Shown here: positions 16,204-25,962 of the stretch, in pieces
How the letters are laid out: each line of letters opens with the position of its first letter
Numbering within the stretch: position 1 is the stretch's first letter
DNA from: RGIG4576 sp964536025
Lineage (GTDB): Bacteria; Bacteroidota; Bacteroidia; Bacteroidales; Muribaculaceae
Direction: 5' to 3'
NCBI GenBank assembly: GCA_964536025.1
Contig: CAZHXA010000013.1
Location: forward strand, 1 to 51,417
DNA length: 51,417 nucleotides
Notes under the pieces: generated by a model
The model's database searches: none
Told to the model about the DNA's origin: nothing
The model's input: only the letters and a program-made list of their open reading frames with translations
Position numbers and translations under genes: made by a program

Positions 16204-17151
16204 CTATAATTCTTCTTCAATCTCATAATGATTCCTTTCGGGAGCATTACGAGCAATGAGTTCTCCCACAAAGCCGGTCAAGAACAATTGTGTTCCAAGT
16301 ATCATAGCTGTGAGCGACAAGTAAAAATACGGTGAATCGGTTACCAAAATATACGGATTACCTACATACATATTATATAATTTTGTGGCACCCACAGCTA
16401 TAACAGCAATAAGTCCAAGCAAGAACATCAAGCTACCAAGCAATCCAAAGAAGTGCATAGGCTTGATACCAAACTTCGTTTGGAACCATAAAGTAGCCAA
16501 GTCAAGATAGCCGTTCACAAATCTATTGAGTCCGAATTTTGTTACACCGTATTTGCGAGCTTGATGATGAACGACTTTTTCTCCTATTCGGTCAAATCCT
16601 GCAGCTTTTGCAAGATATGGTATGTAACGGTGCATGTCGCCATAAACTTCAATGTGCTTAACCACTTTCTTGCGATAAGCCTTCAATCCGCAATTAAAAT
16701 CATGCAGATATATACCACTCACACATCGAGCTGTAGCATTAAACAGCTTTGTGGGAATGGTTTTAGAAAGCGGGTCATAGCGTTTTTTCTTCCAACCACT
16801 CACGAGGTCATATCCTTCTTTGGTTATCATTCGGTATAATTCCGGTATTTCATCGGGACTATCTTGCAGGTCGGCATCCATTGTTATCACCACATCGCCA
16901 TTAGCACGTTGAAAACCTGTATTCAATGCCGGAGATTTACCATAGTTACGACGGAAACAAACGCCTTTTACGCAGTCATTTTTTTTCTGCAAATCTTTTA
17001 TAATTTCCCATGATTCGTCAGTACTACCATCGTTGATGAATAATATTTCATAGGTGAAATTATTTTCACGCATAACGCGTTCAATCCACTCAGTTAATTC
17101 AGGCAAAGATTCTGCCTCATTATACAAAGGAACTACAACCGATATATCCAT
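16204..17151 (-). CDS. GT2 glycosyltransferase of the polyprenyl-phosphate (DPM/GtrB) type
   Basis: The protein has 315 residues. The N-terminal GT-A domain starts MDISVVVPLYNEAESLPELT, with a DGST loop at 41-44 and the metal-binding DAD at 92-94 (MDADLQDSPDEIP). Two C-terminal transmembrane helices (about 232-258 and 275-300) anchor it in the inner membrane. This architecture is that of enzymes that move a sugar from a nucleotide onto undecaprenyl phosphate (GtrB, ArnC, DPM1). The sugar cannot be read from the sequence. It follows a DUF4199 gene with a 21-base gap, a pairing common in Bacteroidota. Confidence 0.88.
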   Translation of the reverse strand: MDISVVVPLYNEAESLPELTEWIERVMRENNFTYEILFINDGSTDESWEIIKDLQKKNDCVKGVCFRRNYGKSPALNTGFQRANGDVVITMDADLQDSPDEIPELYRMITKEGYDLVSGWKKKRYDPLSKTIPTKLFNATARCVSGIYLHDFNCGLKAYRKKVVKHIEVYGDMHRYIPYLAKAAGFDRIGEKVVHHQARKYGVTKFGLNRFVNGYLDLATLWFQTKFGIKPMHFFGLLGSLMFLLGLIAVIAVGATKLYNMYVGNPYILVTDSPYFYLSLTAMILGTQLFLTGFVGELIARNAPERNHYEIEEEL

Positions 17152-17172
17152 ATATGTTGATATTTTTAAATC

Positions 17173-17706
17173 TTATTTATTTCGCTTAGGCATCTTCAAT
17201 TTGGCAAGCGGCGCAAGCACCAGCGAAAGCATCACGCCCAAAGTGAAAGAGGACCAAAGCATTTGCATAACTATTTCTATAGGTGACGGCAACGTTCCGT
17301 TTTCTATAGCGGAGCGAAGCAATTGTACTAATTCAATATTTCTCAAGTTGGGACTCTGTTCATAGAGTGCAAGCGTATTTTTTGCCTGTTCGAAAATGAA
17401 ATCGGGCAATATATACTCAAGCCATATAAAAGTAACAACGGAACAAATTAAAGAACCACACAAGAAAGTGAGCGTTCCAAGTGTCCATAATAAACTGAAA
17501 TTAGATGTTTCAATATGAGAAATATGGAATTTCCTAATATATCGATACAATATAACAGGTATAGCTAAAATCAAAATTAAACCTATAAGACTCAATATAG
17601 GCAACTTTTCAGCATACACAATCGTGAAGAAAATAGCTGAAAGATATAAGCCGAATGAGATTCCATTTTCGGCACTCTGTTGAAACACCGATTTTTCTGT
17701 ATTCAT
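17173..17706 (-). CDS. DUF4199 family membrane protein
   Basis: The protein has 177 residues with four hydrophobic helices (SFGLYLSAIFFTIVYAEKLP, SLIGLILILAIPVILYRYI, LWTLGTLTFLCGSLICSVVT, SSFTLGVMLSLVLAPLA), a cytoplasmic start MNTEKSVFQQSAENG and a basic end AKLKMPKRNK. This matches DUF4199, an uncharacterised inner-membrane family usually next to a GT2 enzyme. The frame reaches back to 17733, but that start lies inside the -7 promoter box, so the ATG at 17706 is correct. First gene of the DUF4199-GT2-DUF6452-DUF6048 run. Confidence 0.82.
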   Translation of the reverse strand: MNTEKSVFQQSAENGISFGLYLSAIFFTIVYAEKLPILSLIGLILILAIPVILYRYIRKFHISHIETSNFSLLWTLGTLTFLCGSLICSVVTFIWLEYILPDFIFEQAKNTLALYEQSPNLRNIELVQLLRSAIENGTLPSPIEIVMQMLWSSFTLGVMLSLVLAPLAKLKMPKRNK

Positions 17707-17730
17707 AAAGACTTTTTTAATATTATCTTG

Positions 17731-17738
17731 CAAAGATA
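17731..17738 (-). promoter_or_regulatory. -7 element of the DUF4199 operon
   Basis: TATCTTTG on the minus strand (TAnnTTTG). The expected start is near 17725, about 19 bases before the ATG. The -33 match is poor. Confidence 0.55.
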
Positions 17739-17782
17739 ACCATAAAAACCGAAAACAAGCATCAGCAAAGGCTAAATAGTAT

Positions 17783-20700
17783 TTATTCTGCCATAACGGC
17801 TATTTTTTTAGCTTTTGTGGTCTCTTGTATTCCATCGGTTGAAATTCCTGCTTTATATACATATATACCACGAGGGACACGGCTTCCGGTCAAGTCGGTA
17901 AGATTCCAAGTAATAGGGAATGATGTGAACATGTCGCTCTTTCCACTCTCTTGAGTACTCCACACCAAACGCCCCATCAAGTCATAAACAAATACCGACA
18001 CAGTGATAAGTGCATCAGGTCGATTGTGTTTTATATAGAACTTGGCATCGACCGAAGCAGGGTTTCCGACGGCGTAAACGTCATACATATCGGGCTTCAA
18101 GCCATTTACCACATTAAAGTTGATAGTTTGCTGAGAAGAATTATTGAATGTATCCCATACTTTCAACCTCAACGTATGTTCTCCTTCAGAAAGATTATTC
18201 AAGCTGTAATTGATTGTACCTTGATTGCCAGCAGAAGTGAAATCGGGTATATAATAAGACGCCACATCGGTATAAGATGTAACATCATCGAGTAAAAGAG
18301 ACATTTGGTGTCCTATACCAGTGCTTGACAGATTTATGCCACTTTCATCCGATATTTTTGCCATTACGAGTGGAGATTCGTTTACGTTATCACCATTTTT
18401 GAAAGATTCCACATTCAATGCAAACAACTCAATTTTTGGTCCTATTGTATCGGGAACCAATTCGCTATCGTAACCGTAAATATAAAATTGTTCATTATTA
18501 CCATTGGCTTCGATTCCGTCATTACTGCTTGCATAGAAGTTTATCATTGCCGGAGAGAAATTGTCAAACGATGAAGGTGCATTCAATTCAGACGGTATTG
18601 CTACATTAACAGTAAATTCTCCATTTACAACCGAATCTTTTGCAACCGACAACTTATTGGAACGGTCTTGAAATATATACACCACACCGTCATTGGTAGA
18701 GGGATTGCTATATCCATGAGTAGTTACTTCCACTTCGGTATCAAACAATGTGGGAATAACAGAACCGTTGAACGACGTAGCTTTTTCCCCTTTTTTATCA
18801 ACAATATGCCCTTTCAATGTCATAGTTTGACGAGCTTTAAGAACCGGCATATTATCATCATCAACAGGTGAGCCGTTTATTGATTCCAAATTCACGCCGT
18901 ATGTAGGATAAGACAACCTCAAAGCCGGGTCACCTATCAAAAAGTATTTCAATTTATTATTATTGTTACCAATGGCATTTTTACCCAAGCGTAAAACATC
19001 TCCCAATCGGTAATGATTGCCATCGGAATCGGTATTGAACATGTATTTCGCAATGCTTTCGTTAAGAATACCATTATCGGAGATATAAACTTGTCGAGCC
19101 GTACTAATCAAAGCTATAGCACCACCACGAGGATTCAAAAACAATATCTCTCCACCTGTTTCGGAGGCTTTATCGTGACGAGTAAATTCACACGAAGCGG
19201 TAAGGAATAACGGATAATGTTTCAAATACATATTATTTATATCATTGATATTCATCAATCCGTCACCTGTCAAAGCCACATTGCCGGAATGCCCTATATA
19301 ATTCAAGTAAAGCACACCTTCGTTCAACTTTTGATATAATTTTTTGCGAGCCTCTGGGAAAGAACGACCGGCACCTGAGCCTTCTACCTCAAAAGCATCA
19401 AGATAGATGCGATTATACACATAATTCTGTCCGCCGTTTTCCTTATGCGTTGAGATTACAAGGTCGGCTTGCTCCATGTGTTGGGCATTATTCATATCGT
19501 CGGCAATTACCACAACATTGTTTTTCCATGAACCGAAATCTTGTTTTGTAGTGTAAGAATATAATTTATCCACCACATTTCGAGCTTCAGCCACGCTTTT
19601 TATCGGCATACGCCCTAATGCAATACTCATTTTATCGGAATTGATATTTTGTCCCGAGCCATCGGTCAACATACCCAATATATCATCGGTGCAGTAAGAA
19701 TCTATTTCATCGGAACCATTATCGGTTTGCCAAGTAAGCAACATAGGATATTTCAAGGCTCTCACCGTCGAAGTCAATTTACGATTATCATAAGAGCCAC
19801 GCCCAAAAAGCAACATATATCCCAATTTATGTCCTGTAGAATCAGCCCCCCTATCATAAAACATTTTAGCCATTTTACGATAAGCCATAAAATCGGGCGT
19901 ACCCGAAGAAAATTCGTTAAAAACCTTGTCTTGTTCAACAACAAGCACACGCATAGAGTCGAGTTGAGAGTGCAAGTCGGCAATTCGTTGTGCTTGAGTC
20001 ATGTATTCGGGCAAAGTGATTATAATCATGTCGGGAGTAGCTTCTCCATGTATATTTTGATTACTTATTTTTTCAACTATTTCGGCACGAGTGTACTTAT
20101 TGACATCGAAAGCTATGTATTTTCTTGCCCCGTTTTTAATGGGCGAAAATCGGTATTCATTCCCATTCAAAGAGCCTTTTATTTCGACAGGATTATAGTG
20201 TGTAGTAATATCCCATACGCGAGTATTGTCGTTTGCCCCTGATAATACAAACACATTTTGAGGATTTGCCGTTTCAGCAGAAACAAATGAGCATGATGCC
20301 GACAGCAAAGCTGTATAATTTACGGTAATATAATCAAGATTTGCACTATTTACTGTTCCGCTTGGCGAAAATTTCACCGAGTAAGTCAACGTACTTGTTT
20401 CGGGGACAAATTCTTTAGTTGTCTGCTTCACCCTAAGCATCACATTACCCGAAGTGGGTGTAGATTCTATTTTATCGGCACTTGAATAATCCAGTTCTTT
20501 ACCATTGGCAGAAAAAGACAAAACACTGCCTGTTCCTCCTATAACCTTTGCAGCAAAAGACGTTTGCACTTTTATAGGAGTTCCTGAAATATAGTTATCA
20601 AGCGTAAATTTATAATCCCTTGATGTAGTAAAACGAAAATCATCTCCTACGAGTAAATTTCCGCTTTCACATGGAGAGACACTCTCTTTTTCGTAAAACG

Positions 20701-21214
20701 CACATTCGGTATAAGTAGTTATTTCTGTACCATCATTAACCGGTATAGCAGCCTTTTCACTTATGTTTAATTGCTCTATTTCATTGCAATCGGTAATAAA
20801 ATAATATGCTTCAGTGGAATAAGGGTGCTGATATTGCACAAAATCGATACCCACGCCAGTTTTCCACGTTGTCACATCTTGAGCATAGAAAAGCAAGGCT
20901 TTACCGGTATTAAGAACAGGGATTTGAATAAGGTCATCGATTTGTCGTTCATTAAGAATCATCGAAATGGGAGCACCTCCATATCCAAACACCTTTACAT
21001 CATTAATATTTTTAAATCCACATTTACTCAAGTCATTGGTAGTAATAGCATGTATCGAGTTTCCTTTTACCTTGATTTTAACCCAATTACCACTCGCCAA
21101 CTTTGATTCCGTCACATAAGTTTCAACAGGCAAAGCATGCATATTAAAAGATACTAACATAAAGCACATAATCAATATGCTTGCCATAAAAATATATCGT
21201 TTATTTCGAATCAT
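17783..21214 (-). CDS. porU: Type IX secretion system sortase PorU
   Basis: PorU is a surface C25-family (gingipain-like) cysteine protease that removes the C-terminal signal of T9SS cargo and attaches cargo to the cell surface. The 1143-residue protein has a signal peptide, a long N-terminal beta region, and the peptidase domain from about 385 to 760 with catalytic His632 (LNYIGHSGN) and Cys665 (FLTASCEFTRHD). A long beta region follows, then a T9SS C-terminal domain (VSVFVYDLMGRLVWSTQE and SRVPRGIYVYKAGIS). The 1100-plus length and the CTD kept on the protein fit PorU better than a gingipain. An alternative start is Met10. No other T9SS machinery gene lies in this window. Confidence 0.88.
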   Translation of the reverse strand: MIRNKRYIFMASILIMCFMLVSFNMHALPVETYVTESKLASGNWVKIKVKGNSIHAITTNDLSKCGFKNINDVKVFGYGGAPISMILNERQIDDLIQIPVLNTGKALLFYAQDVTTWKTGVGIDFVQYQHPYSTEAYYFITDCNEIEQLNISEKAAIPVNDGTEITTYTECAFYEKESVSPCESGNLLVGDDFRFTTSRDYKFTLDNYISGTPIKVQTSFAAKVIGGTGSVLSFSANGKELDYSSADKIESTPTSGNVMLRVKQTTKEFVPETSTLTYSVKFSPSGTVNSANLDYITVNYTALLSASCSFVSAETANPQNVFVLSGANDNTRVWDITTHYNPVEIKGSLNGNEYRFSPIKNGARKYIAFDVNKYTRAEIVEKISNQNIHGEATPDMIIITLPEYMTQAQRIADLHSQLDSMRVLVVEQDKVFNEFSSGTPDFMAYRKMAKMFYDRGADSTGHKLGYMLLFGRGSYDNRKLTSTVRALKYPMLLTWQTDNGSDEIDSYCTDDILGMLTDGSGQNINSDKMSIALGRMPIKSVAEARNVVDKLYSYTTKQDFGSWKNNVVVIADDMNNAQHMEQADLVISTHKENGGQNYVYNRIYLDAFEVEGSGAGRSFPEARKKLYQKLNEGVLYLNYIGHSGNVALTGDGLMNINDINNMYLKHYPLFLTASCEFTRHDKASETGGEILFLNPRGGAIALISTARQVYISDNGILNESIAKYMFNTDSDGNHYRLGDVLRLGKNAIGNNNNKLKYFLIGDPALRLSYPTYGVNLESINGSPVDDDNMPVLKARQTMTLKGHIVDKKGEKATSFNGSVIPTLFDTEVEVTTHGYSNPSTNDGVVYIFQDRSNKLSVAKDSVVNGEFTVNVAIPSELNAPSSFDNFSPAMINFYASSNDGIEANGNNEQFYIYGYDSELVPDTIGPKIELFALNVESFKNGDNVNESPLVMAKISDESGINLSSTGIGHQMSLLLDDVTSYTDVASYYIPDFTSAGNQGTINYSLNNLSEGEHTLRLKVWDTFNNSSQQTINFNVVNGLKPDMYDVYAVGNPASVDAKFYIKHNRPDALITVSVFVYDLMGRLVWSTQESGKSDMFTSFPITWNLTDLTGSRVPRGIYVYKAGISTDGIQETTKAKKIAVMAE

Positions 21215-21237
21215 GATTTTAAATAATAACTTTTTAC

Positions 21238-21245
21238 CAAACGTA
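21238..21245 (-). promoter_or_regulatory. -7 element of the porU promoter
   Basis: TACGTTTG on the minus strand, 24 bases before the porU ATG. The -33 position is not TTTG. The rest of 21246-21390 is AT-rich with nothing else visible. Confidence 0.5.
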
Positions 21246-21390
21246 AAAAAAACGTTTTTATTATATCATAAGCAATCTATTATTAACAACAAATTTCATT
21301 ATATCAATTTATAGAGTCAAGTCACAATATAAAAACAAGTAACTTATGAAAAAATAACATGTAAATTCGTTTATTCATTGGAATAATTAC

Positions 21391-21398
21391 TAAATTTG
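21391..21398 (+). promoter_or_regulatory. -7 element of the pyrG promoter
   Basis: TAAATTTG fits TAnnTTTG, with CGTTTA about 18-19 bases upstream as a partial -33. The predicted start near 21404 leaves a leader of about 26 nt. Confidence 0.6.
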
Positions 21399-21429
21399 CA
21401 ATCCGTATTAATGTGTTTTTAATATTGAT

Positions 21430-23052
21430 ATGGAAACAAAGTATATTTTTGTGACGGGAGGAGTGGTATCATCACTTGGTAAAGGTGTTATATCAGCCTC
21501 ATTGGCAAGATTGCTATTGACACGCGGTTTTAAAGTTACAATACAGAAGTTTGACCCCTACATCAACATCGACCCGGGTACACTGAATCCCTATGAACAC
21601 GGAGAATGTTATGTTACAGCAGACGGACATGAAGCCGATCTTGATTTAGGTCATTACGAACGATTCACTGACATAAAAACCGGCAAAGCCAACAGCATAA
21701 CAACGGGACGTATTTATCAAAGTGTGATTAATAAAGAACGTAGAGGCGATTATCTTGGGAAAACAGTACAAGTGGTGCCTCACATCACCGATGAAATAAA
21801 ACACAACGTTAAAGCACTTGGCTCAACAGGAAAATATGACTTTGTCATTACCGAAATAGGAGGAACGGTGGGTGATATTGAATCTCAACCATACCTTGAG
21901 GCTGTGCGACAGCTTAAATGGGAAATGAAACAGAATTGTATGTGCATACATCTCACATACGTTCCATTCATCAAAGCTGCCAAAGAATTAAAGACAAAGC
22001 CAACCCAGCACTCGGTAAAACAATTGCAAGGAATAGGTATTCAACCCGATATTCTTGTGCTTCGTGCCGAATGTGATGTACCGACAGCCATAAGAAAAAA
22101 AATAGCTTTATTCTGCAATGTAGAAGAAGAAGCCATATTACAATCGGTAGATGTGCCTACTATATATGAAGTGCCTTTACGACTTTACGAACAGCACTTT
22201 GACGAAATTATATTGAAAAAAACGGGAACTCCGTTTAGTGGTGAACCCGACTTGGGTGATTGGAATAAATTTCTAAACCACTTATATAATGCAACCGATG
22301 AAGTAACAATAGGACTCGTCGGTAAATATGTAGAATTGCAAGACGCCTACAAGTCGATAAGCGAAGCATTATTTCATGCGGCTGTTTATCACGACCGAAA
22401 ATTAAACTTGCAATACATAAGTTCAGAAACCTTGAACGATGGAAACATTGAAGATAAGTTGAAGAACTTAGACGGCGTGATTATAGCACCCGGATTTGGC
22501 ATCAGAGGTGTTGAAGGCAAATTTGTGGCACTAAAATGGTGTCGTGAACATGATATGCCCACATTCGGTATCTGTTTAGGAATGCAAAGCATGGTAATAG
22601 AGTTTGCCCGCAATGTATTAGGCTTAAAAGAAGCCAACAGTAGCGAAATGGCCCCCAAAACGCCATACAATGTTGTCGATATGATGGAAGAGCAAAAAAG
22701 CATCTCCAATATGGGCGGTACAATGCGTTTAGGGGCATATAATTGCAGTTTGGCTGAAGGTTCTATTGCCGCCAAAGCATACGGAACATTAACCATAAGC
22801 GAACGTCACCGACATCGCTTTGAGTTTAACAACGACTACAAGGAGCGTTTTGAAGCAGCAGGAATGAAATGCGTAGGCATAAATCCCGAAACTCACCTTG
22901 TGGAAGTTGTAGAAATCCCTGCCAACACATGGTATGTGGGTACACAATACCATCCGGAATATAACAGTACGGTACTTCATCCAAATCCGTTATTTATGGA
23001 TTTTATGAAAGCTGTATTAACTAAAAAATACAAATTAATAATACAAAAATAA
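21430..23052 (+). CDS. pyrG: CTP synthase
   Basis: PyrG makes CTP from UTP, ATP and glutamine in the cytosol. The 540-residue protein is full length. The N-terminal amidoligase domain opens YIFVTGGVVSSLGKGVISAS (P-loop) with KFDPYINIDPGTLNPYEHGE. The C-terminal class I glutaminase domain has the nucleophile Cys382 in FGICLGMQSMV and the His/Glu pair in QYHPEYNS. CTP also feeds the CDP-alcohol chemistry of the inositol-lipid genes in this window, though there is no local link. It is followed 19 bases later by yidC on the same strand, probably one transcript. Confidence 0.97.
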   Translation: METKYIFVTGGVVSSLGKGVISASLARLLLTRGFKVTIQKFDPYINIDPGTLNPYEHGECYVTADGHEADLDLGHYERFTDIKTGKANSITTGRIYQSVINKERRGDYLGKTVQVVPHITDEIKHNVKALGSTGKYDFVITEIGGTVGDIESQPYLEAVRQLKWEMKQNCMCIHLTYVPFIKAAKELKTKPTQHSVKQLQGIGIQPDILVLRAECDVPTAIRKKIALFCNVEEEAILQSVDVPTIYEVPLRLYEQHFDEIILKKTGTPFSGEPDLGDWNKFLNHLYNATDEVTIGLVGKYVELQDAYKSISEALFHAAVYHDRKLNLQYISSETLNDGNIEDKLKNLDGVIIAPGFGIRGVEGKFVALKWCREHDMPTFGICLGMQSMVIEFARNVLGLKEANSSEMAPKTPYNVVDMMEEQKSISNMGGTMRLGAYNCSLAEGSIAAKAYGTLTISERHRHRFEFNNDYKERFEAAGMKCVGINPETHLVEVVEIPANTWYVGTQYHPEYNSTVLHPNPLFMDFMKAVLTKKYKLIIQK

Positions 23053-23071
23053 AGAAAGCAAATTCCCAAGA

Positions 23072-25183
23072 ATGGATAAAAACACAATTACAGGAATGTT
23101 ACTTATGGCAGCCATAATCTTTGGATTTACATGGTTGCAACAACCGTCAGAAGAAGAATTGGCGGCTCGTAGAAATGAAGCTGAAAAGCAACGCATCGAA
23201 GCCCAAAAACAAGCAGAAGCCGATGAAGCTATGCGAATGTTGGGAAATGTGGATACTGTTTCGGTAGCTGAAAAAAGTATGTTGCGTGCGGCTGTATTGC
23301 AATATGGCGTAGCCGATTCAAGCAACGTTTTGAGTCTAAAAGGCGATGGAGTTGAAGTAATGGTGAATGGCGACGAGCTAAACGGAGTGGTCGCAGTAGA
23401 TGGCACTGTGGTTCCCGTTGCCAATATACTAAGCAAAACATCTAAAAATCCGGTTCTTCACAACAGAGCTTTAGCTAAACTTCGCACCGAAGTAAACAAA
23501 TATGTGAAAAACGGAGCATTTGCAAAATGTCTTACAGGTAAAGACGAAGCTGTAGTATTACAAAACGACTCTCTTAAAGTAGAGATTTCCACTAAAGGAG
23601 GTATGATTACTTGTGCTGTATTGAAAAAATACAAAGCATACAATGCCCCCGAAGTTGTTTTATTTGATGCCGAAACCAATTCTTACAGTTTTGGATTAAA
23701 TACCAATTCACAGCACTTTGACACAAAGAATTTTTATTTCACTCCGGTTGAAGCATGCGACACTTCGGTAATCATGCAACTTAATCTTGGAAATGGTAGC
23801 AAGTGGGGAATCAAGTACACATTGAAACCCGACAGTTACATTGTAGACATGGACATTATCCAAGAAAACATGCAAGGTATTATTCCATCCAATATACCTA
23901 CAATGGATTTCTCTTGGACTCAACGCATCAATCGCCATGAAGAGGGAAAAATGTTTGAAGAACAAAACAGCGGTGTTTATTACAAATTCCTTGGAGGTGA
24001 TGTTGACAACTTGAGAGAAACATCAAAGGACAATGAGAATTTCAGTGATAAATTCAAGTGGGTAAGCTTCAAGAATCAATTTTTCTCAAGCGTATTGATT
24101 GCCGACAATCATCTTACCGGAGCAAAAATGAGTAGCATACCATTTGAAAAAGGTACAACTCTATATCAAGATTATTTGAAAGATGTTTCTTTGTCAAGCG
24201 AAATAGATTATAATTCGGCTGACGCTAATCCTGCATCATTCAAATTTTTCTTCGGACCTAATTTATATGAATTGTTGGAACACTATGACAACACACTTTA
24301 TCCCGATGACGATTTGGAATTGACACGATTACTACCTTTAGGTTGGTCATTGTTCCGTTGGATAAACGAATATTTCATTATACCTATATTTGATTTTTTG
24401 AGCAATCACATAAGCAATGCCGGAATTGTAATATTATTGCTTACTCTCATAATCAAATTGATTTTGGCTCCATTCCAGTTCAAGAGCTTTATTTCACAAG
24501 CTAAAATGCGTGTTTTAGCTCCCGATATCAAAGCTATCAACGAGAAATATCCGGGTCAAGAAAATGCAATGATTCGTAGCCAAAAAACGATGGAATTGTA
24601 CAGCCGTGCCGGAGCAAACCCTATGAGTGGATGCTTACCTATGTTGTTTATGATGCCTATTTTGTTTGCAATGTTCAAGTTTTTCCCTTCTTGCATACAA
24701 TTAAGAGGAGAATCATTCTTATGGGTACACGACTTATCGGCTCCCGATGCCATAGTATCATGGACGGCTCAAATACCGTTTATCACCAACTACTTTGGTA
24801 ATCACATAAGTTTATTCTGTTTATTGATGACAGTAACCAACATTGCTTACACCCATATCACAATGGCATCATCAAGCAATCAAATGCCCGGCATGAAATG
24901 GATGATGTACTTGATGCCTCTTATGTTCTTGGTATTCTTCAATAACTATGCATCTGGCTTGAGCTACTACTATTTCTTGTCATTACTAATCACAATTATC
25001 GAATCTTACGCATGTCGTTTGCTTGTTAAAGAAGACAAAGTGCGTGCTATGATGGCAGAGAAAGCAAAACAACCTAAGAAAAAAGGTTGGTGGGCAAAAA
25101 AACTTGAAGAAGCTCAACGTCAACAAAAAGCAATGATGGAAGAACAACAACGTCGTGGACGTAACAGTAAAGGACGCAATTAA
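23072..25183 (+). CDS. yidC: Membrane protein insertase YidC
   Basis: YidC inserts proteins into the inner membrane. The 703-residue protein starts with a membrane anchor (NTITGMLLMAAIIFGFTWL), a coiled-coil linker, a large periplasmic beta domain (about 150-420) and the conserved insertase core with five helices: NHISNAGIVILLLTLIIKLI, then MSGCLPMLFMMPILFAMFKF, ITNYFGNHISLFCLLMTVTN and MKWMMYLMPLMFLVFFNNYA. It ends in a long basic tail (KQPKKKGWWAKKLEEAQRQQ) that probably contacts the ribosome. It is longer than E. coli YidC (548) because of the linker and tail, which is usual for Bacteroidota. A strong terminator follows. Confidence 0.96.
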   Translation: MDKNTITGMLLMAAIIFGFTWLQQPSEEELAARRNEAEKQRIEAQKQAEADEAMRMLGNVDTVSVAEKSMLRAAVLQYGVADSSNVLSLKGDGVEVMVNGDELNGVVAVDGTVVPVANILSKTSKNPVLHNRALAKLRTEVNKYVKNGAFAKCLTGKDEAVVLQNDSLKVEISTKGGMITCAVLKKYKAYNAPEVVLFDAETNSYSFGLNTNSQHFDTKNFYFTPVEACDTSVIMQLNLGNGSKWGIKYTLKPDSYIVDMDIIQENMQGIIPSNIPTMDFSWTQRINRHEEGKMFEEQNSGVYYKFLGGDVDNLRETSKDNENFSDKFKWVSFKNQFFSSVLIADNHLTGAKMSSIPFEKGTTLYQDYLKDVSLSSEIDYNSADANPASFKFFFGPNLYELLEHYDNTLYPDDDLELTRLLPLGWSLFRWINEYFIIPIFDFLSNHISNAGIVILLLTLIIKLILAPFQFKSFISQAKMRVLAPDIKAINEKYPGQENAMIRSQKTMELYSRAGANPMSGCLPMLFMMPILFAMFKFFPSCIQLRGESFLWVHDLSAPDAIVSWTAQIPFITNYFGNHISLFCLLMTVTNIAYTHITMASSSNQMPGMKWMMYLMPLMFLVFFNNYASGLSYYYFLSLLITIIESYACRLLVKEDKVRAMMAEKAKQPKKKGWWAKKLEEAQRQQKAMMEEQQRRGRNSKGRN

Positions 25184-25221
25184 TAAAAATATCCTTATAA
25201 ACCTGTAAAAACAGATTAACC

Positions 25222-25265
25222 AAGTGCAGTAACGAGTTTCTTTTTCGTTATTGCACTTTTTTTTT
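25222..25265 (+). terminator. Terminator of pyrG-yidC
   Basis: AAGTGCAGTAACGA (25222-25235) pairs with TCGTTATTGCACTT (25245-25258) with one G-T wobble, followed by T-rich sequence to 25265. Confidence 0.9.
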
Positions 25266-25346
25266 GCAAAAGATGCAACCTTTTAGCTACATTAAAACGT
25301 CTAATACATAAAAACGAAATCATTACATTATTTGCAATAAAAAGCT

Positions 25347-25354
25347 TAAATTTG
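25347..25354 (+). promoter_or_regulatory. -7 element of the TM2 gene promoter
   Basis: TAAATTTG fits the consensus, 31 bases before the ATG. The -33 region is weak. Confidence 0.5.
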
Positions 25355-25385
25355 CACATAATAAATTTAATAAATAAGATACAAT

Positions 25386-25862
25386 ATGTCAGAATTAAAT
25401 GTTTATGAATGTCCTAATTGCGGAAATGTGAAATATTCTTCCCAAAAATTGGATTCGGTAGTATGTTCACAATGTAATAAAGAATATACAACCGGAGATG
25501 AAGCAGAAATTAAAAAAGATAACCACGATAATAGCGAAAGAACTTCTTCAAGAAACAATTACCGTGCATCAAGCAATCAATATCATGATGCTAATAATGT
25601 GTTTTCCATTGGAGAATCGGGCAAAAGTCGAGGTGTAGCTGCATTATTTGCAATTCTACTCGGTTCTTTGGGTATTCACTATTTCTATATGGGAAAAACA
25701 ACTGCCGGAATCATCTGCTTGATTTTAACTGTATTTTCTTGCGGTTTGGCTGCTACGATATTGTCTATTATGGGAATTATTCAAGGTATATTAATGCTTA
25801 CAATGTCGGAAGAAGATTTTGAAAACAGATATATTTACAATACTTCTACATTTCCTTTTTAA
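25386..25862 (+). CDS. TM2-domain membrane protein with N-terminal zinc ribbon
   Basis: The protein has 158 residues. A zinc-ribbon-like pair CPNCGNVKYSS...CSQCNKEY at residues 9-36 is followed by a charged, Asn/Ser-rich linker (37-80). Then comes a TM2 domain: KSRGVAALFAILLGSLGIHY, FYMGKTTAGIICLILTVFSC and a helix ending with the MGIIQGILMLTMSEEDF pattern. TM2 proteins are small two-helix membrane proteins of mostly unknown function. The ribbon-TM2 fusion suggests a membrane-tethered zinc module facing the cytoplasm. It is a single-gene unit between two terminators. Confidence 0.85.
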   Translation: MSELNVYECPNCGNVKYSSQKLDSVVCSQCNKEYTTGDEAEIKKDNHDNSERTSSRNNYRASSNQYHDANNVFSIGESGKSRGVAALFAILLGSLGIHYFYMGKTTAGIICLILTVFSCGLAATILSIMGIIQGILMLTMSEEDFENRYIYNTSTFPF

Positions 25863-25888
25863 ACAGCAAGATTTTCATTTAAAAGCAC

Positions 25889-25939
25889 AAATTACCCTCG
25901 CAGGTAACATAAATTTATGTTGTCCTACGAGGGTAATTT
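25889..25939. terminator. Bidirectional terminator between the TM2 gene and metH
   Basis: AAATTACCCTCG (25889-25900) pairs perfectly with CGAGGGTAATTT (25928-25939), and an inner arm AACATAAA/TTTATGTT extends the stem. It serves both converging genes. Confidence 0.9.
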
Positions 25940-25962
25940 AATTTTTATTCTCATAACTTGGT

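Noticed and set aside
17707..17733. Nine extra residues at the start of the DUF4199 protein
   Set aside because: They are read from the -7 promoter box and predicted leader.
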